From: Oscillospiraceae bacterium
Lineage (GTDB): Bacteria > Bacillota > Clostridia > Oscillospirales > Acutalibacteraceae
Length of the DNA stretch: 61,166 bases
Reading direction: 5' to 3'
Assembly (NCBI GenBank): GCA_902802375.1
Contig: CADCLS010000013.1
Location: 1 to 61,166, forward strand
The notes under the pieces were generated by a model. It saw only the letters and a program-made list of their open reading frames with translations, was not told where the DNA came from and did no database searches. The position numbers and the translations under genes were made by a program. This document shows positions 1 through 8,436 of this stretch, one piece after another (position 1 is the first letter of the stretch; each line of letters begins with the position of its first letter).

Positions 1-336
1 TCTCTTAGATAAGCTCTTTAGCTCATTCTTACTTAATGCTGACGCATTTTATTTTCTAATTCCAGATTTCTCAAAGAATCCTTAGGGTCCTTATTTCTTC
101 TGTCGTTGTTTAATTTTCAAGGTTCATTTTTGTGTCCGGGTTAAGCTTGGCTTATGTGGGAAGTCCCTGCCTCGAGACATTTGTCTCTTCTCTTAACCTT
201 TTCACATTTTTATGCCCGATTTAGCTTTGTTCATACGGGAGTTCTCATCACGAGCAGGATAACCTTAATCTCATAATTCATTCTCTCATATCCCCGCAAG
301 TTCGGTGCATTTCTCGCATCCCTCTTCTCAGGGCGC
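1..336 (-). other. rRNA operon leader, reading out of the window toward 16S
   Basis: Read on the minus strand, this gene-free stretch begins just after a strong promoter and ends at the window edge with TTATCTAAGAGA. That is how a 16S gene starts just before its GTTTGATCCTGG sequence. Upstream are TTGAAAATTAAACAACG (104-120), typical of Firmicute rRNA leaders and spacers, and TTCTTTGAGAAA (about 67-78), which resembles a boxA antitermination site. Two imperfect ~30-bp direct repeats (about 133-162 and 213-242) give the leader internal repetition. Transcription runs away from the origin. That 16S follows is inferred from the edge sequence only. Confidence 0.7.
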
Positions 337-342
337 CCGATT

Positions 343-371
343 ATATTACCACATCCATCCTCGCTTGTCAA
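343..371 (-). promoter_or_regulatory. rRNA operon promoter
   Basis: On the minus strand a perfect -35 TTGACA (366-371) is followed after exactly 17 bp by the -10 TAATAT (343-348). A run of phased A-tracts (about 375-402) lies just upstream in the position of an UP element. Such strength fits a sigma-A rRNA promoter, and the leader downstream supports that. Confidence 0.85.
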
Positions 372-414
372 CACTTTTTTCTAAGTTTTTTTAAGTTTTT
401 TAAAGACAACAGAC

Positions 415-445
415 GGTGGGGCACAACATCTTGTTGTGCCCCACC
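415..445 (-). terminator. Intrinsic terminator after the DMT transporter gene
   Basis: A perfect 14-bp stem (415-428 with 432-445) encloses a 3-nt loop. It lies 31 bp past the stop of the minus-strand transporter gene and is followed on that strand by a T-rich but interrupted tract. It separates that gene from the rRNA promoter. Confidence 0.7.
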
Positions 446-475
446 TGAACTACGCTAAATATCTACAATAAAAGT

Positions 476-1447
476 TTATCCTTGCAGTGACAAAGAAATA
501 ATTCCGACAAAAATTACAGCAATAAAAGCATATTGAAGCAGGGAAAGTTTTTCTTTCAACATAAATCTTGATAACACAAATGAGATAATAACCGTACCGG
601 CGCCCAGAATTACCGCCGCTATTCCCGAACCTTCAGACAGCGCGAACAAATATGTTGCCTGGCCGCCGGTTTCAAACACAGCCGCGAGAATTTTATTGCG
701 CTGAGCAAAAATTCTTTGAAGCGCACTTTTCTTTCCTGCCGAAGACTCTTTATTTTCTCCCATATCAAAGAACTTCACACCCTTTGCTTTAAGGAATATA
801 AGTATTCCTATTGCGACAAGCAAAAATGTAAATTCATAACAGCAATTTGCGGTGTGTTCTAAATTGCTGTCAGTTACGCCGACCAAAGCGGACGACGCGG
901 CATCTTCTGTATAGTATATATCCAAAAAAGTACCGATAGCGTCAAGTATCATATAACAAAACGGCATTGATATCGAAATAAGAGCGAGCTTTTTACCGAA
1001 AACGCGCTTTCTTTCCGCTTTACCCTGAGGGTCAAAAAAGCCGACGCCTAATATACCTATAACGACAACTATTATCGCTATGACGGTTTTCACGCTCAAT
1101 TCCTCGTGCAAGAATACCGCACACAGCACAGGCACAACCGCGCAGGATGTGTTTTCAATAGGGTCGGAAATAGACTCCTCGATATACCGAACGCCGTAAT
1201 ATGAGCACATCATTGATACTATGTAGCATAACGCGACAGGCAGATACCTGATAAAGTTTATCGGCAAATACCTTATATTTACATCCTGAGTAAACAGGAT
1301 AACAAGGGAATATATTCCGAAGAAAAAACCCACAAGAACCGTTGTTTTCAGATGTGCATACGGCTCGTTTGAAACATTACCCTTTTTATAGAAAATTTCT
1401 GCTATTCCCCAACACGCGGTCGAGAAAATCAAAAAAAACCAAAGCAT
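476..1447 (-). CDS. DMT (EamA-like) family transporter
   Basis: A 323-residue membrane protein with about ten hydrophobic segments and a charged loop near residues 230-250 that divides it into two halves. The two-half layout with short loops fits the drug/metabolite transporter superfamily, whose members move small metabolites across the plasma membrane. The segment GSGIAAVILGAGTVIISFVLS near the C-terminus matches the family pattern. The ATG is preceded by GGGAG. It is a single gene, ended by the hairpin at 415-445 and preceded by parB. Substrate unknown; the assignment rests on topology and general pattern only. Confidence 0.7.
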   Translation of the reverse strand: MLWFFLIFSTACWGIAEIFYKKGNVSNEPYAHLKTTVLVGFFFGIYSLVILFTQDVNIRYLPINFIRYLPVALCYIVSMMCSYYGVRYIEESISDPIENTSCAVVPVLCAVFLHEELSVKTVIAIIVVVIGILGVGFFDPQGKAERKRVFGKKLALISISMPFCYMILDAIGTFLDIYYTEDAASSALVGVTDSNLEHTANCCYEFTFLLVAIGILIFLKAKGVKFFDMGENKESSAGKKSALQRIFAQRNKILAAVFETGGQATYLFALSEGSGIAAVILGAGTVIISFVLSRFMLKEKLSLLQYAFIAVIFVGIISLSLQG

Positions 1448-1465
1448 TATTATTGCTCCCTTAAA

Positions 1466-2320
1466 TCACCTGTTTTCGCTGTTTGCGAGCTTTCTTGCAA
1501 AATCGGCAAGCTCTTCTTTCGAATAAAATTCAAGTGTTATTGTACCCTTGCCGCCCTCTTTTGGTTTTATGTTAACCTTGCGGTGAAGTGTTTTTCTAAG
1601 CGATATTGCTACTTCGTCATAGAATATATCCTTTTTAGCAAGTGGCTTTTTAGGCGTGTTTATCGGCGCTTTTGCCATTTTTTCAAGCTCTCTTACAGAA
1701 GCTCCCGAAATAGCGGCGGCAAGCATCTCCGCGCGAAGCTCGCGATTTTCCGTCACCGACAAAAGTGCCCTTGCGTGACCTGCGGTGATTTTACCCTCAA
1801 GCAACGCAGACTGCTCTTTATCGTTCAAATTAAGAAGCCTTAACGCGTTCGTCACAGTGACTCTCGCTTTGCCCACACTCTTTGCCACCTGCTCTTGCGT
1901 GAGAGAATAATTATCTATCAGCGTTTTATAGCCCTTGGCTTCTTCTATTGGATTTAAGTCCTCGCGCTGAAGATTTTCTATAAGTGCCGTTTCAAAATAC
2001 TCCTTATCGTCCATTTCCCTGATTATAACAGGCACGGTTGACAGTCCTGCCATACGACTTGCGCGCCAACGGCGTTCGCCTGCTACTATCTCGTATCTGC
2101 CCGAAACGGTCGGACGCACCACTATCGGCTGAATAAGGCCGTGTTCTGCAATACTGTCCGCAAGGCTCATAAGCGCCTCTTCGTCAAAATCCTTTCTCGG
2201 CTGATTGCGGTTAGGCTCGATTTCCGAAAGCCTTACCTCCACCGCGCCCGCATTATCCACGGCGTTTTCATCGAAAAGTCCCTCAAGACCTCGCCCGAGA
2301 CCTTTTTTTAATGCACTCAT
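1466..2320 (-). CDS. parB: Chromosome partitioning protein ParB (Spo0J family)
   Basis: A 284-residue CTP-dependent DNA-sliding clamp that loads at parS and organises origin regions for segregation. The N-terminus carries the basic KKGLGRGLEGLF motif that stimulates ParA ATPase. The CTP-binding domain shows GERRWRA (residues 81-87) and ENLQREDLNP, and a helix-turn-helix follows at about 134-158. The length is normal for Spo0J. It sits 2 bp downstream of parA on the same strand, so they form an operon. Two parS-like palindromes lie at 3165-3180 and 3633-3648, just beyond parA. Confident assignment. Confidence 0.96.
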   Translation of the reverse strand: MSALKKGLGRGLEGLFDENAVDNAGAVEVRLSEIEPNRNQPRKDFDEEALMSLADSIAEHGLIQPIVVRPTVSGRYEIVAGERRWRASRMAGLSTVPVIIREMDDKEYFETALIENLQREDLNPIEEAKGYKTLIDNYSLTQEQVAKSVGKARVTVTNALRLLNLNDKEQSALLEGKITAGHARALLSVTENRELRAEMLAAAISGASVRELEKMAKAPINTPKKPLAKKDIFYDEVAISLRKTLHRKVNIKPKEGGKGTITLEFYSKEELADFARKLANSENR

Positions 2321-2321
2321 T

Positions 2322-3092
2322 TTACACCCTCCGGTTTCTCTTTAAGAATTCTTTTGCCAAGTCGTTATAAGCGACAGCCCCCTTTGAATGCCCGTCATAG
2401 TACTGAATAGGCACTCCGTGGCTTGGCGCTTCGGAAATTCTGACAGCACGCGGTATGGCGGTTTTATAGAGCTTGTCCGAAAAATACTTCTTTATCTCGC
2501 TAACCACCTGATTTGTAAGATTCAGCCTGCCGTCATACATAGTAAGCACTATGCCCTCTATCTCTATAGTTGAATTGTAAAGCCTCTTTACCTGGCGGAC
2601 AGAAGCTATAAGCTGAGATAGACCTTCAAGCGCATAGTATTCGCACTGAATTGGCACAAGCACCGTATCAGCGGCGCAAAGCGCGTTTATGGTTATAAGA
2701 CCTAAAGACGGCGGACAGTCAATAAATATGTAATCGTATTTTTCCCTTGCGGCACTCAGCGCCGTTTTAAGGTTTGACTCCCGATGTTTAACCTCTATCA
2801 AATCTATCTCTGCAGCGGCAAGATTCATTGAAGCCGGTATAATATCGACATTTTTGAAAGCCGTTTTCACCGTTGCGGCATCCGCCGAAACATTACCGAG
2901 AAGCAGTTCATAACTCGTGGCGTCAGCACCTTTTTTATTTATTCCATATCCGCTTGTTGTATTTCCCTGAGGGTCTGCGTCAACAATCAAGACCTTTTTG
3001 CCGAGCGCGCCTATGCCGGCGGATAGGTTTACCGCCGTTGTGGTTTTTCCGACGCCGCCCTTTTGATTTACCACCGCTATTATTTTTCCCAA
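2322..3092 (-). CDS. parA: Chromosome partitioning ATPase ParA (Soj family)
   Basis: A Walker-type ATPase that works with ParB in origin segregation and, in Bacillus-type systems, also modulates DnaA. The deviant Walker A motif KGGVGKTT is at residues 11-18, and the DADPQGN and DCPPSLG motifs follow. A TTG at 3092 is chosen as start because GGAGG lies 8 nt upstream and the product then begins MGKIIAVVNQKGG, nearly identical to the start of Bacillus Soj. An upstream TTG at 3107 falls inside the ribosome-binding site and is unlikely. 256 residues with this start. First gene of the parA-parB pair. Confidence 0.95.
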   Translation of the reverse strand: MGKIIAVVNQKGGVGKTTTAVNLSAGIGALGKKVLIVDADPQGNTTSGYGINKKGADATSYELLLGNVSADAATVKTAFKNVDIIPASMNLAAAEIDLIEVKHRESNLKTALSAAREKYDYIFIDCPPSLGLITINALCAADTVLVPIQCEYYALEGLSQLIASVRQVKRLYNSTIEIEGIVLTMYDGRLNLTNQVVSEIKKYFSDKLYKTAIPRAVRISEAPSHGVPIQYYDGHSKGAVAYNDLAKEFLKRNRRV

Positions 3093-3164
3093 ATTTGTTT
3101 CCTCCAAGGCATTCTATTATGTATAAATAATATTATAATATAATAACTATATTTATATATGCTA

Positions 3165-3180
3165 TGTTTCACGAGAAACA
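3165..3180. promoter_or_regulatory. parS-like site 1
   Basis: TGTTTCACGAGAAACA matches the Firmicute parS consensus TGTTNCACGTGAAACA except in the centre, where GA replaces TG and breaks perfect symmetry. It lies about 70 bp upstream of parA. The same 16 bp occurs again at 3633-3648, which supports a real ParB-binding site. Confidence 0.8.
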
Positions 3181-3252
3181 TCTATACCGGCAGAAAAATC
3201 TGCCGGTATTTATTATAACAATTATCTTCTTAGTTGTAAACTGTTTTTGTAA

Positions 3253-3618
3253 TTATTTGTCGCCGGGCTTAAAAATAAGCGACATTATTATTCCTGAGGT
3301 TATAGCCGTAGCAATACCTGCGGCGGTCGCCGTCAGTCCGCCGGACAGCGCACCGATAAGACCGTATTCCTTTACCGCCTTTTCCACCCCTTCGCTCAAC
3401 GCATAGCCAAAACCCGTAAGCGGAACGGTGGCTCCGGCGCCCGCGAAGTCCACAATCGGTTTATAACAGCCGAGTGCGCCGAGCGCTACGCCTGCCACTA
3501 CATAGGCTGTTAAAATCCTTGCCGGCGTCAGCTTTGTGTAATCTATAAGAACCTGACCTATAAGGCATAGCGTGCCTCCCACTAAAAAAGCCCAAACACA
3601 TTTCATTATTATATCCAT
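3253..3618 (-). CDS. spoVAE: Stage V sporulation protein AE (SpoVAE)
   Basis: A small membrane protein of about 121 residues with three to four hydrophobic helices and the family motif GAGATVPLTGFG near the middle. SpoVA proteins form the channel that takes dipicolinic acid into the forespore and releases it at germination. The ATG at 3618 is chosen because AGGTG sits 4-5 nt upstream; the frame continues to a GTG at 3630, but that codon belongs to the ribosome-binding site. It stands without spoVAC or spoVAD, its usual neighbours. One parS-like site lies just before it and another just after it. Confidence 0.85.
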   Translation of the reverse strand: MDIIMKCVWAFLVGGTLCLIGQVLIDYTKLTPARILTAYVVAGVALGALGCYKPIVDFAGAGATVPLTGFGYALSEGVEKAVKEYGLIGALSGGLTATAAGIATAITSGIIMSLIFKPGDK

Positions 3619-3632
3619 AATGCACCTCACAA

Positions 3633-3648
3633 TGTTTCACGAGAAACA
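3633..3648. promoter_or_regulatory. parS-like site 2
   Basis: This 16-bp sequence is identical to the parS-like site at 3165-3180. It is extended outward by matching flanks, giving a near-palindrome over about 3630-3651. It lies in the 5' region of spoVAE. Two identical copies 468 bp apart beside parAB support ParB binding. Confidence 0.8.
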
Positions 3649-3669
3649 TTGTTCCCCTAATTTGGGCTT

Positions 3670-5103
3670 TTATACCGTCACTCGGTAAATTTCTTCAATT
3701 TTTTTGGCAACTTCGGCATAACTTAGATTGCGTACTCTTATTTTATCCGCACTTTCCGACCTTACTATAATATCAACCTTACATGTGCCGTACAGTTTAT
3801 CCGCCGGCGTTCTGGAAATTTTTATTTCTCCTACGCGGCTTTTATCACAGTAAAGCTCGCGGACAGTCAGTCCCGAAAAGCCAGAGGCAAATATTTTATC
3901 CGATATGTCAAGCCTGCCGTTTTTATAGCTTTTGAAGCACAGATTTCCATAATAGACTATAAGCGTCATTAAAGCCGCGCCCGATACTATCAAAAACCGT
4001 GAAACCGACGGAAAACTAAGCGCCAACACGACGGTTGCGGCAATATCAATCTCTGCATAAATTCTCGGCACCCATAAAAAGCGTATCGCGTTTCTTTTTG
4101 ACCTTTCAGCCTTGATAGCGCCTTGCGGAAGACGAAGCACATCGAAAACCTCGCTAAACGCGCCCCTTATTTCGTCATACCTTGCCGCCGGTACGATTAT
4201 TGCCTTTTCTCCTCTGTTATCGCCGTATCCACCCACTGCGGCGCGCATTGAAAACAGCTTGAATATTCGCATTATAGGCGTTTGCTCTACCGTCAAATCA
4301 TTTATTGCGGATTTTTTGAAAACTGTATGGCAACGCGCTATAACGCCGTACTCAACTTCGATTTTCTCTTTGCCGATTTTCAGCTTAAATCTAAGCATTT
4401 TTATAAGCGTTATTAAAAACGACGCCAAGTAGCCTGCCAAAAGAAGCACCGTGATAATATTTACAGCCGGCGGAAAGTACGCGTCAAAACGGCTTGAAGC
4501 GTGACTGAGCTTATCAAAAAGCATTTTTGAAAGCGCTACTCCAAGTATGCGGCCTAAGTTGTTTATTATAGGCACACCGACGATAAGACCTGTAATCGCC
4601 GAAGAGGTCGCGGCGGCAAGAACCGCTGATTTCAGCACATTAAATCGCACTGCCGTTCTGCCCTCAGCCGAGTAAAGCAACGAAAACAACTCTTTTGCAT
4701 CTTTCCGGTAAAGCTTGAAAGAAAAGTCCGTTTTTCCTGCGGTGCCGGCTTCAGTATTGATTTTGAAGGTCACGGAGCCGAAAATCAAATCCAAAATTCC
4801 TCTGTTTACGGCAACGCTCGAAAGCCGTTCTCTTCTTATAACCGAAGTTGATTTTATAAAAAAGCCTTTGTTTATCACAATTTGATTGCCGTCAACTGTG
4901 ATACAGAACGCCCGGTAGTTAAGGTAAGCTATTAAAGAAACTAAAGCCGCCGCAATAAGCGACGGTGACAATATACCCGTAATTCTTCCCGATAATATAT
5001 ACTGTACGGCGCCCTTTACCACCGGCAAAATCAGCACAAACAAAAAAGGCTTTACGGTGCCGAGCATAATAATCGGGTGTGCACGGTATGTTCTTTTAAT
5101 CAT
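3670..5103 (-). CDS. bPH_2 (PH-like) domain membrane protein, YdbT-like
   Basis: A 477-residue membrane protein in which hydrophobic segments alternate with PH-like domains. It resembles Bacillus YdbT, a large protein with repeated bacterial PH (DUF304/bPH_2) domains. The repeats are seen as similar stretches such as 'IVINKGFFIKSTSVIRRERL' and 'IEVEYGVIARCHTVFKKSAI'. The ATG at 5103 overlaps the stop of the preceding bPH gene in an ATGATTAA arrangement, and GGTGAG lies upstream; a TTG further upstream (5127) is less likely. The two genes form the common YdbS-YdbT pair. Molecular function is not established; some homologues are linked to envelope stress resistance. Confidence 0.75.
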   Translation of the reverse strand: MIKRTYRAHPIIMLGTVKPFLFVLILPVVKGAVQYILSGRITGILSPSLIAAALVSLIAYLNYRAFCITVDGNQIVINKGFFIKSTSVIRRERLSSVAVNRGILDLIFGSVTFKINTEAGTAGKTDFSFKLYRKDAKELFSLLYSAEGRTAVRFNVLKSAVLAAATSSAITGLIVGVPIINNLGRILGVALSKMLFDKLSHASSRFDAYFPPAVNIITVLLLAGYLASFLITLIKMLRFKLKIGKEKIEVEYGVIARCHTVFKKSAINDLTVEQTPIMRIFKLFSMRAAVGGYGDNRGEKAIIVPAARYDEIRGAFSEVFDVLRLPQGAIKAERSKRNAIRFLWVPRIYAEIDIAATVVLALSFPSVSRFLIVSGAALMTLIVYYGNLCFKSYKNGRLDISDKIFASGFSGLTVRELYCDKSRVGEIKISRTPADKLYGTCKVDIIVRSESADKIRVRNLSYAEVAKKIEEIYRVTV

Positions 5104-5530
5104 TCTTTTTCTCACCGCCAAGCGCAAAAATCAGTTTATCCGCCTCAAAATCCTCTATTTCAGGTATTACCACGCTCGCCCTTGCGGCTCTGAGTATAAC
5201 ACCTTTAAGACCAAACACGCGCGCAAGCGGCGTAGAATATCCGCCGGCGAAAACAAGCCTGCGATACGGCATAATATGAGAGGTTTCGACGAAAACGCCT
5301 CTTGTGACTATAATTGAGTTTTCGCCAACATCTATTTTTTGCTTTCTGAAAAGTGCCGGAAGATACCAGACGAGCGTGGCAATACCTGCAATCAGCACCA
5401 ATAAAGCCGGTATTATCACATAAACACTGTAACGGAAAAAGAGCATAATGAGCGCTATTAAAATAACACAAACCGCCAAAACCCTTATTTGCCAGAGAAT
5501 GAGCGTTTTTCTGCCGAACTTAAATGTCAC
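5096..5530 (-). CDS. bPH_2 (PH-like) domain membrane protein, YdbS-like
   Basis: A 144-residue protein with two N-terminal membrane helices (about residues 13-55) followed by one PH-like domain that includes 'IIVTRGVFVETSHIMPYRRL'. That layout matches YdbS, the small partner of YdbT. It starts inside the end of rarA (4-bp overlap) and ends overlapping the start of the larger bPH protein by 8 bp, so the three are translationally coupled. The two bPH proteins probably act together in the membrane. Role unknown. Confidence 0.75.
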   Translation of the reverse strand: MTFKFGRKTLILWQIRVLAVCVILIALIMLFFRYSVYVIIPALLVLIAGIATLVWYLPALFRKQKIDVGENSIIVTRGVFVETSHIMPYRRLVFAGGYSTPLARVFGLKGVILRAARASVVIPEIEDFEADKLIFALGGEKKND

Positions 5531-6804
5531 TTATCGTCACCGCCGTTGCTTTTTATGCCGTCCCAATATTCACGCGTCTTTTGTTCTAACTTATTATCTC
5601 CGTACTTATAATATGTCTTATTCTTCAAATTATCCGGCAAATACTGCTGGTTTACATAATGCCGAGGATAGTCGTGCGGATAAAGGTAGTGCTGACCCTT
5701 TACTTCGGCGTCTTCGCCGTCAAAATGTTTATTTTGAAGTCGCCTTGGAACATCTCCCGTAACGCCACTCTCAACATCGCTTAAAGCCGAATTTATAGCC
5801 GTGTATGCCGATATTGATTTTGGTGCGGTTGCAACTGCAATCACCGCGTTTGCAAGCGGTATTCGTGCCTCGGGAAGCCCTACCTGTAACGCCGTATCCA
5901 CTGCCGCCTTTACTATCGGTATTATCTGAGGATATGCAAGACCCACATCCTCGTTTGCACAAACCAAAAGTCTGCGGCAGGCGCTCGGCAAATCACCTGC
6001 GGCAAGTAGCCTTGCGAGGTAGTAAACGGCAGCGTCCGGGTCCGAGCCGCGCATAGATTTTTGATATGCGGAAATTATATCGTAATGCTCGTCGCCCTCT
6101 CTGTCATACCTCACGGAATTTCCGGCAAGTATCTGCTCTACAGTTTCATCGGAAATAGTGTTATTCCCTGCACCTCTGGTTAACATAAAGCACAGCTCTA
6201 ACATATTAAGCGCCCGTCTTACATCACCTGCCGCCGCACGCGCGATTTTAAGCTTGCCCGGGTCGCTCAAATTTATTTTTTCGTTTTCCTCTTTACTTAA
6301 AACATCTAAAGCGCGGTCTATTACCTCTTTTATATCCGCCGCCGAAAGCGTTTTGAACTCAAACACGGTAGAACGGCTTAAAATCGCATTATACACATAA
6401 AAATACGGATTTTCGGTGGTAGAAGCAATCAGCGTAATATCGCCGTTTTCTATGAACGACAACAGTATCTGTTGCTGTTTTTTATTAAAATATTGTATCT
6501 CATCAAGGTATAAAAGTATTCCGCTTGAAGCCTCAAGCGAGCCTATCTCACCCACAATTTCCTTTATATCCGCAGTTGAGGCGGTGGTAGCATTAAGATA
6601 TTTAAGTTTTTTTCCGCTTTTATTCGCTATTATTTTCGCGACGGTAGTCTTCCCCACACCCGAAGGTCCGTAAAAGATTAAATTGGGCGTGTTGCCCGAT
6701 TCTATTATCTGCCTAAGTATCTTACCTGTGCCCAATAAATGCTTTTGTCCTGCTACTTCGTCAATAGTCTGTGGTCGCAATTTATCTGCAAGCGGTGCCG
6801 CCAT
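5527..6804 (-). CDS. rarA: Replication-associated recombination protein A (RarA/MgsA AAA+ ATPase)
   Basis: A 425-residue AAA+ ATPase related to clamp loaders and eukaryotic WRNIP1, acting at stalled replication forks. Walker A GPSGVGKT is at residues 46-53 and Walker B LLYLDEIQYF at about 97-106. The C-terminal part has family motifs including YLYPHDYP and EYWDGI. The length is typical. It is the first gene of a three-gene unit with the two bPH proteins. A sigma-A promoter lies just upstream (6833-6861). Confident assignment. Confidence 0.96.
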   Translation of the reverse strand: MAAPLADKLRPQTIDEVAGQKHLLGTGKILRQIIESGNTPNLIFYGPSGVGKTTVAKIIANKSGKKLKYLNATTASTADIKEIVGEIGSLEASSGILLYLDEIQYFNKKQQQILLSFIENGDITLIASTTENPYFYVYNAILSRSTVFEFKTLSAADIKEVIDRALDVLSKEENEKINLSDPGKLKIARAAAGDVRRALNMLELCFMLTRGAGNNTISDETVEQILAGNSVRYDREGDEHYDIISAYQKSMRGSDPDAAVYYLARLLAAGDLPSACRRLLVCANEDVGLAYPQIIPIVKAAVDTALQVGLPEARIPLANAVIAVATAPKSISAYTAINSALSDVESGVTGDVPRRLQNKHFDGEDAEVKGQHYLYPHDYPRHYVNQQYLPDNLKNKTYYKYGDNKLEQKTREYWDGIKSNGGDDK

Positions 6805-6832
6805 ACTCTCGCCTCCCGAAATTTACATTTTC

Positions 6833-6861
6833 ATTTTACTATAAATATCCGTCTATTTCAA
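6833..6861 (-). promoter_or_regulatory. Promoter of rarA
   Basis: On the minus strand TTGAAA (6856-6861) and TAAAAT (6833-6838) are 17 bp apart. The -10 ends about 28 bp before the rarA start. A reasonable sigma-A promoter inferred from sequence only. Confidence 0.6.
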
Positions 6862-6888
6862 TCATTTTAGGCATATTATTATATCGCT

Positions 6889-8436
6889 ATGAAAAAAACA
6901 CTTTTTATAAAAAACGCCGCGTATCTTACGGCGTCGTCACTGATTTTAAGATTTGCAGGAATAATTTTCAAGATATGGATAGCCGGCAAAATCGGCGCCG
7001 AAGGTATGGGGCTATATCAGCTCGTGTTCTCTGTGCTGGTGCTCGGCAGCGCTTTTGCACAAAGCGGAATACCTACCGCCGTAACACGCCTTGTTGCCGA
7101 AAACGCGCAAAAGGGCAAAAAGTCTATCGGAAAAATAATGAAAGTCACATTTTCAATAAACCTTGCTTTAAGTTTTATTACGGCGGTTATTTTGTTTTTA
7201 TTCTCTGACTCTATAGCCCGAAAGATAATTTCCGATTCACGAACGGCTTTATCAATTAAAATAATCGGTTTAGCTATTTTCTTTATCGGCGTGTCAAGCA
7301 TAATTAAGGCATACTTTATCGCACGCCGAAAAGCCTCTCCCACCGCCGTTTCGGGATTAATCGAACAGTCGGTAAGAATTGCCGCAGTATTTATTTTTGC
7401 GAAACGGGCGCTGCCTTTCGGTCTTTCCGTCACCTGCGCCGCAGTTTTTTTGGGCGATACGATAGCGGAAATTGTCTCTTCTGTTTATCTTTATTTAAGA
7501 TACCGTTTTGACTTTTCAAAACTTCCTCAAAGCAGTTGTGAAGCTAAAAACCCCATAGGAGAAATAATATCCATTTCCCTGCCTCTTACCGCCTCTCGTT
7601 ACATAAATCAACTGCTCAGAACCGCCGAGAATATGCTGGTTCCGCGCGCGCTTTATAAGTATTCAAAAAAAGGCGCGTTGTCGCTTTTCGGTATGATAAA
7701 GGGTATGGCGCTGCCGGTACTGTTTTTTCCGTCAGTAATACTCGGTGCGGTATCAACTCTGCTTATTCCCGAAATGTCAGAAGCAAAAGTAAACAAACAC
7801 AAAGGCCTTGTTCGCTGCGCCGTAGAGGATGTTATCCACTCAGCCGCGATAACCGGCGTAATATGCGCAGCTCTCTTTTACGGCGCCGGCTATAATATTG
7901 GTTTTTTACTTTATAAAAGCGCCGATGTAGGCTTCTTGCTCACGGCGCTCTCTCCGATAGTTCCGCTGATGTATATCGACAGCCTCTGTGACGGCCTTCT
8001 AAAGGGACTCGACCAGCAGAATTTCTGCTTCCGCGTTGCGGTGGGCGACTCAGCGCTCAGAATTGTGCTCATTTTTATATTCGTTTCAAGGTTTGGCATT
8101 GCAGGTTTTATCGGGATTATGTATTTTTCAAACCTTCTTACCTGCCTGCTTAATGTAAACCGCCTTATAAAAATAAGCGGCGCCGAGCTGAGCGTACAAA
8201 AAACCGTACTTTATCCGGTCATATTTGCATTCACTTCGACACTGCTTATAAAATTTATATTAGGCTTTTTTGCTCTATCCAACTTGGTTTACATAATTCT
8301 TTTATGCTTGATAAGCACTCTAATATATATTTTTCTTATTTACCGTTTCGGCTGTATAAATTTTGCAAGTGTAGGTCCTATACGCAGACCCAAAAAATAC
8401 GCGAGCAAAATGGTGAGAACATCCTTTGCAAAATAG
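6889..8436 (+). CDS. Polysaccharide/lipid flippase of the MATE-MOP superfamily (SpoVB-like)
   Basis: A 515-residue membrane protein with 12 to 14 predicted helices. The N-terminus with 'GKIGAEGMGLYQLVFSVLVL' and 'SGIPTAVTRLVAE' matches the SpoVB/Wzx branch of the MOP superfamily, which flips lipid-linked glycans such as lipid II or exopolysaccharide units. It is transcribed opposite to its neighbours. No clear Shine-Dalgarno precedes the ATG, and a TATTAT box ends only 10 bp before it, so the message may be leaderless. Its last 97 bp overlap the end of bioY on the other strand. SpoVB, YtgP-type and MurJ-like roles cannot be separated here. Confidence 0.82.
   Translation: MKKTLFIKNAAYLTASSLILRFAGIIFKIWIAGKIGAEGMGLYQLVFSVLVLGSAFAQSGIPTAVTRLVAENAQKGKKSIGKIMKVTFSINLALSFITAVILFLFSDSIARKIISDSRTALSIKIIGLAIFFIGVSSIIKAYFIARRKASPTAVSGLIEQSVRIAAVFIFAKRALPFGLSVTCAAVFLGDTIAEIVSSVYLYLRYRFDFSKLPQSSCEAKNPIGEIISISLPLTASRYINQLLRTAENMLVPRALYKYSKKGALSLFGMIKGMALPVLFFPSVILGAVSTLLIPEMSEAKVNKHKGLVRCAVEDVIHSAAITGVICAALFYGAGYNIGFLLYKSADVGFLLTALSPIVPLMYIDSLCDGLLKGLDQQNFCFRVAVGDSALRIVLIFIFVSRFGIAGFIGIMYFSNLLTCLLNVNRLIKISGAELSVQKTVLYPVIFAFTSTLLIKFILGFFALSNLVYIILLCLISTLIYIFLIYRFGCINFASVGPIRRPKKYASKMVRTSFAK

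Noticed and set aside
7833-7841. Near-consensus DnaA box TTATCCACT
   Set aside because: Isolated and inside the flippase coding sequence.
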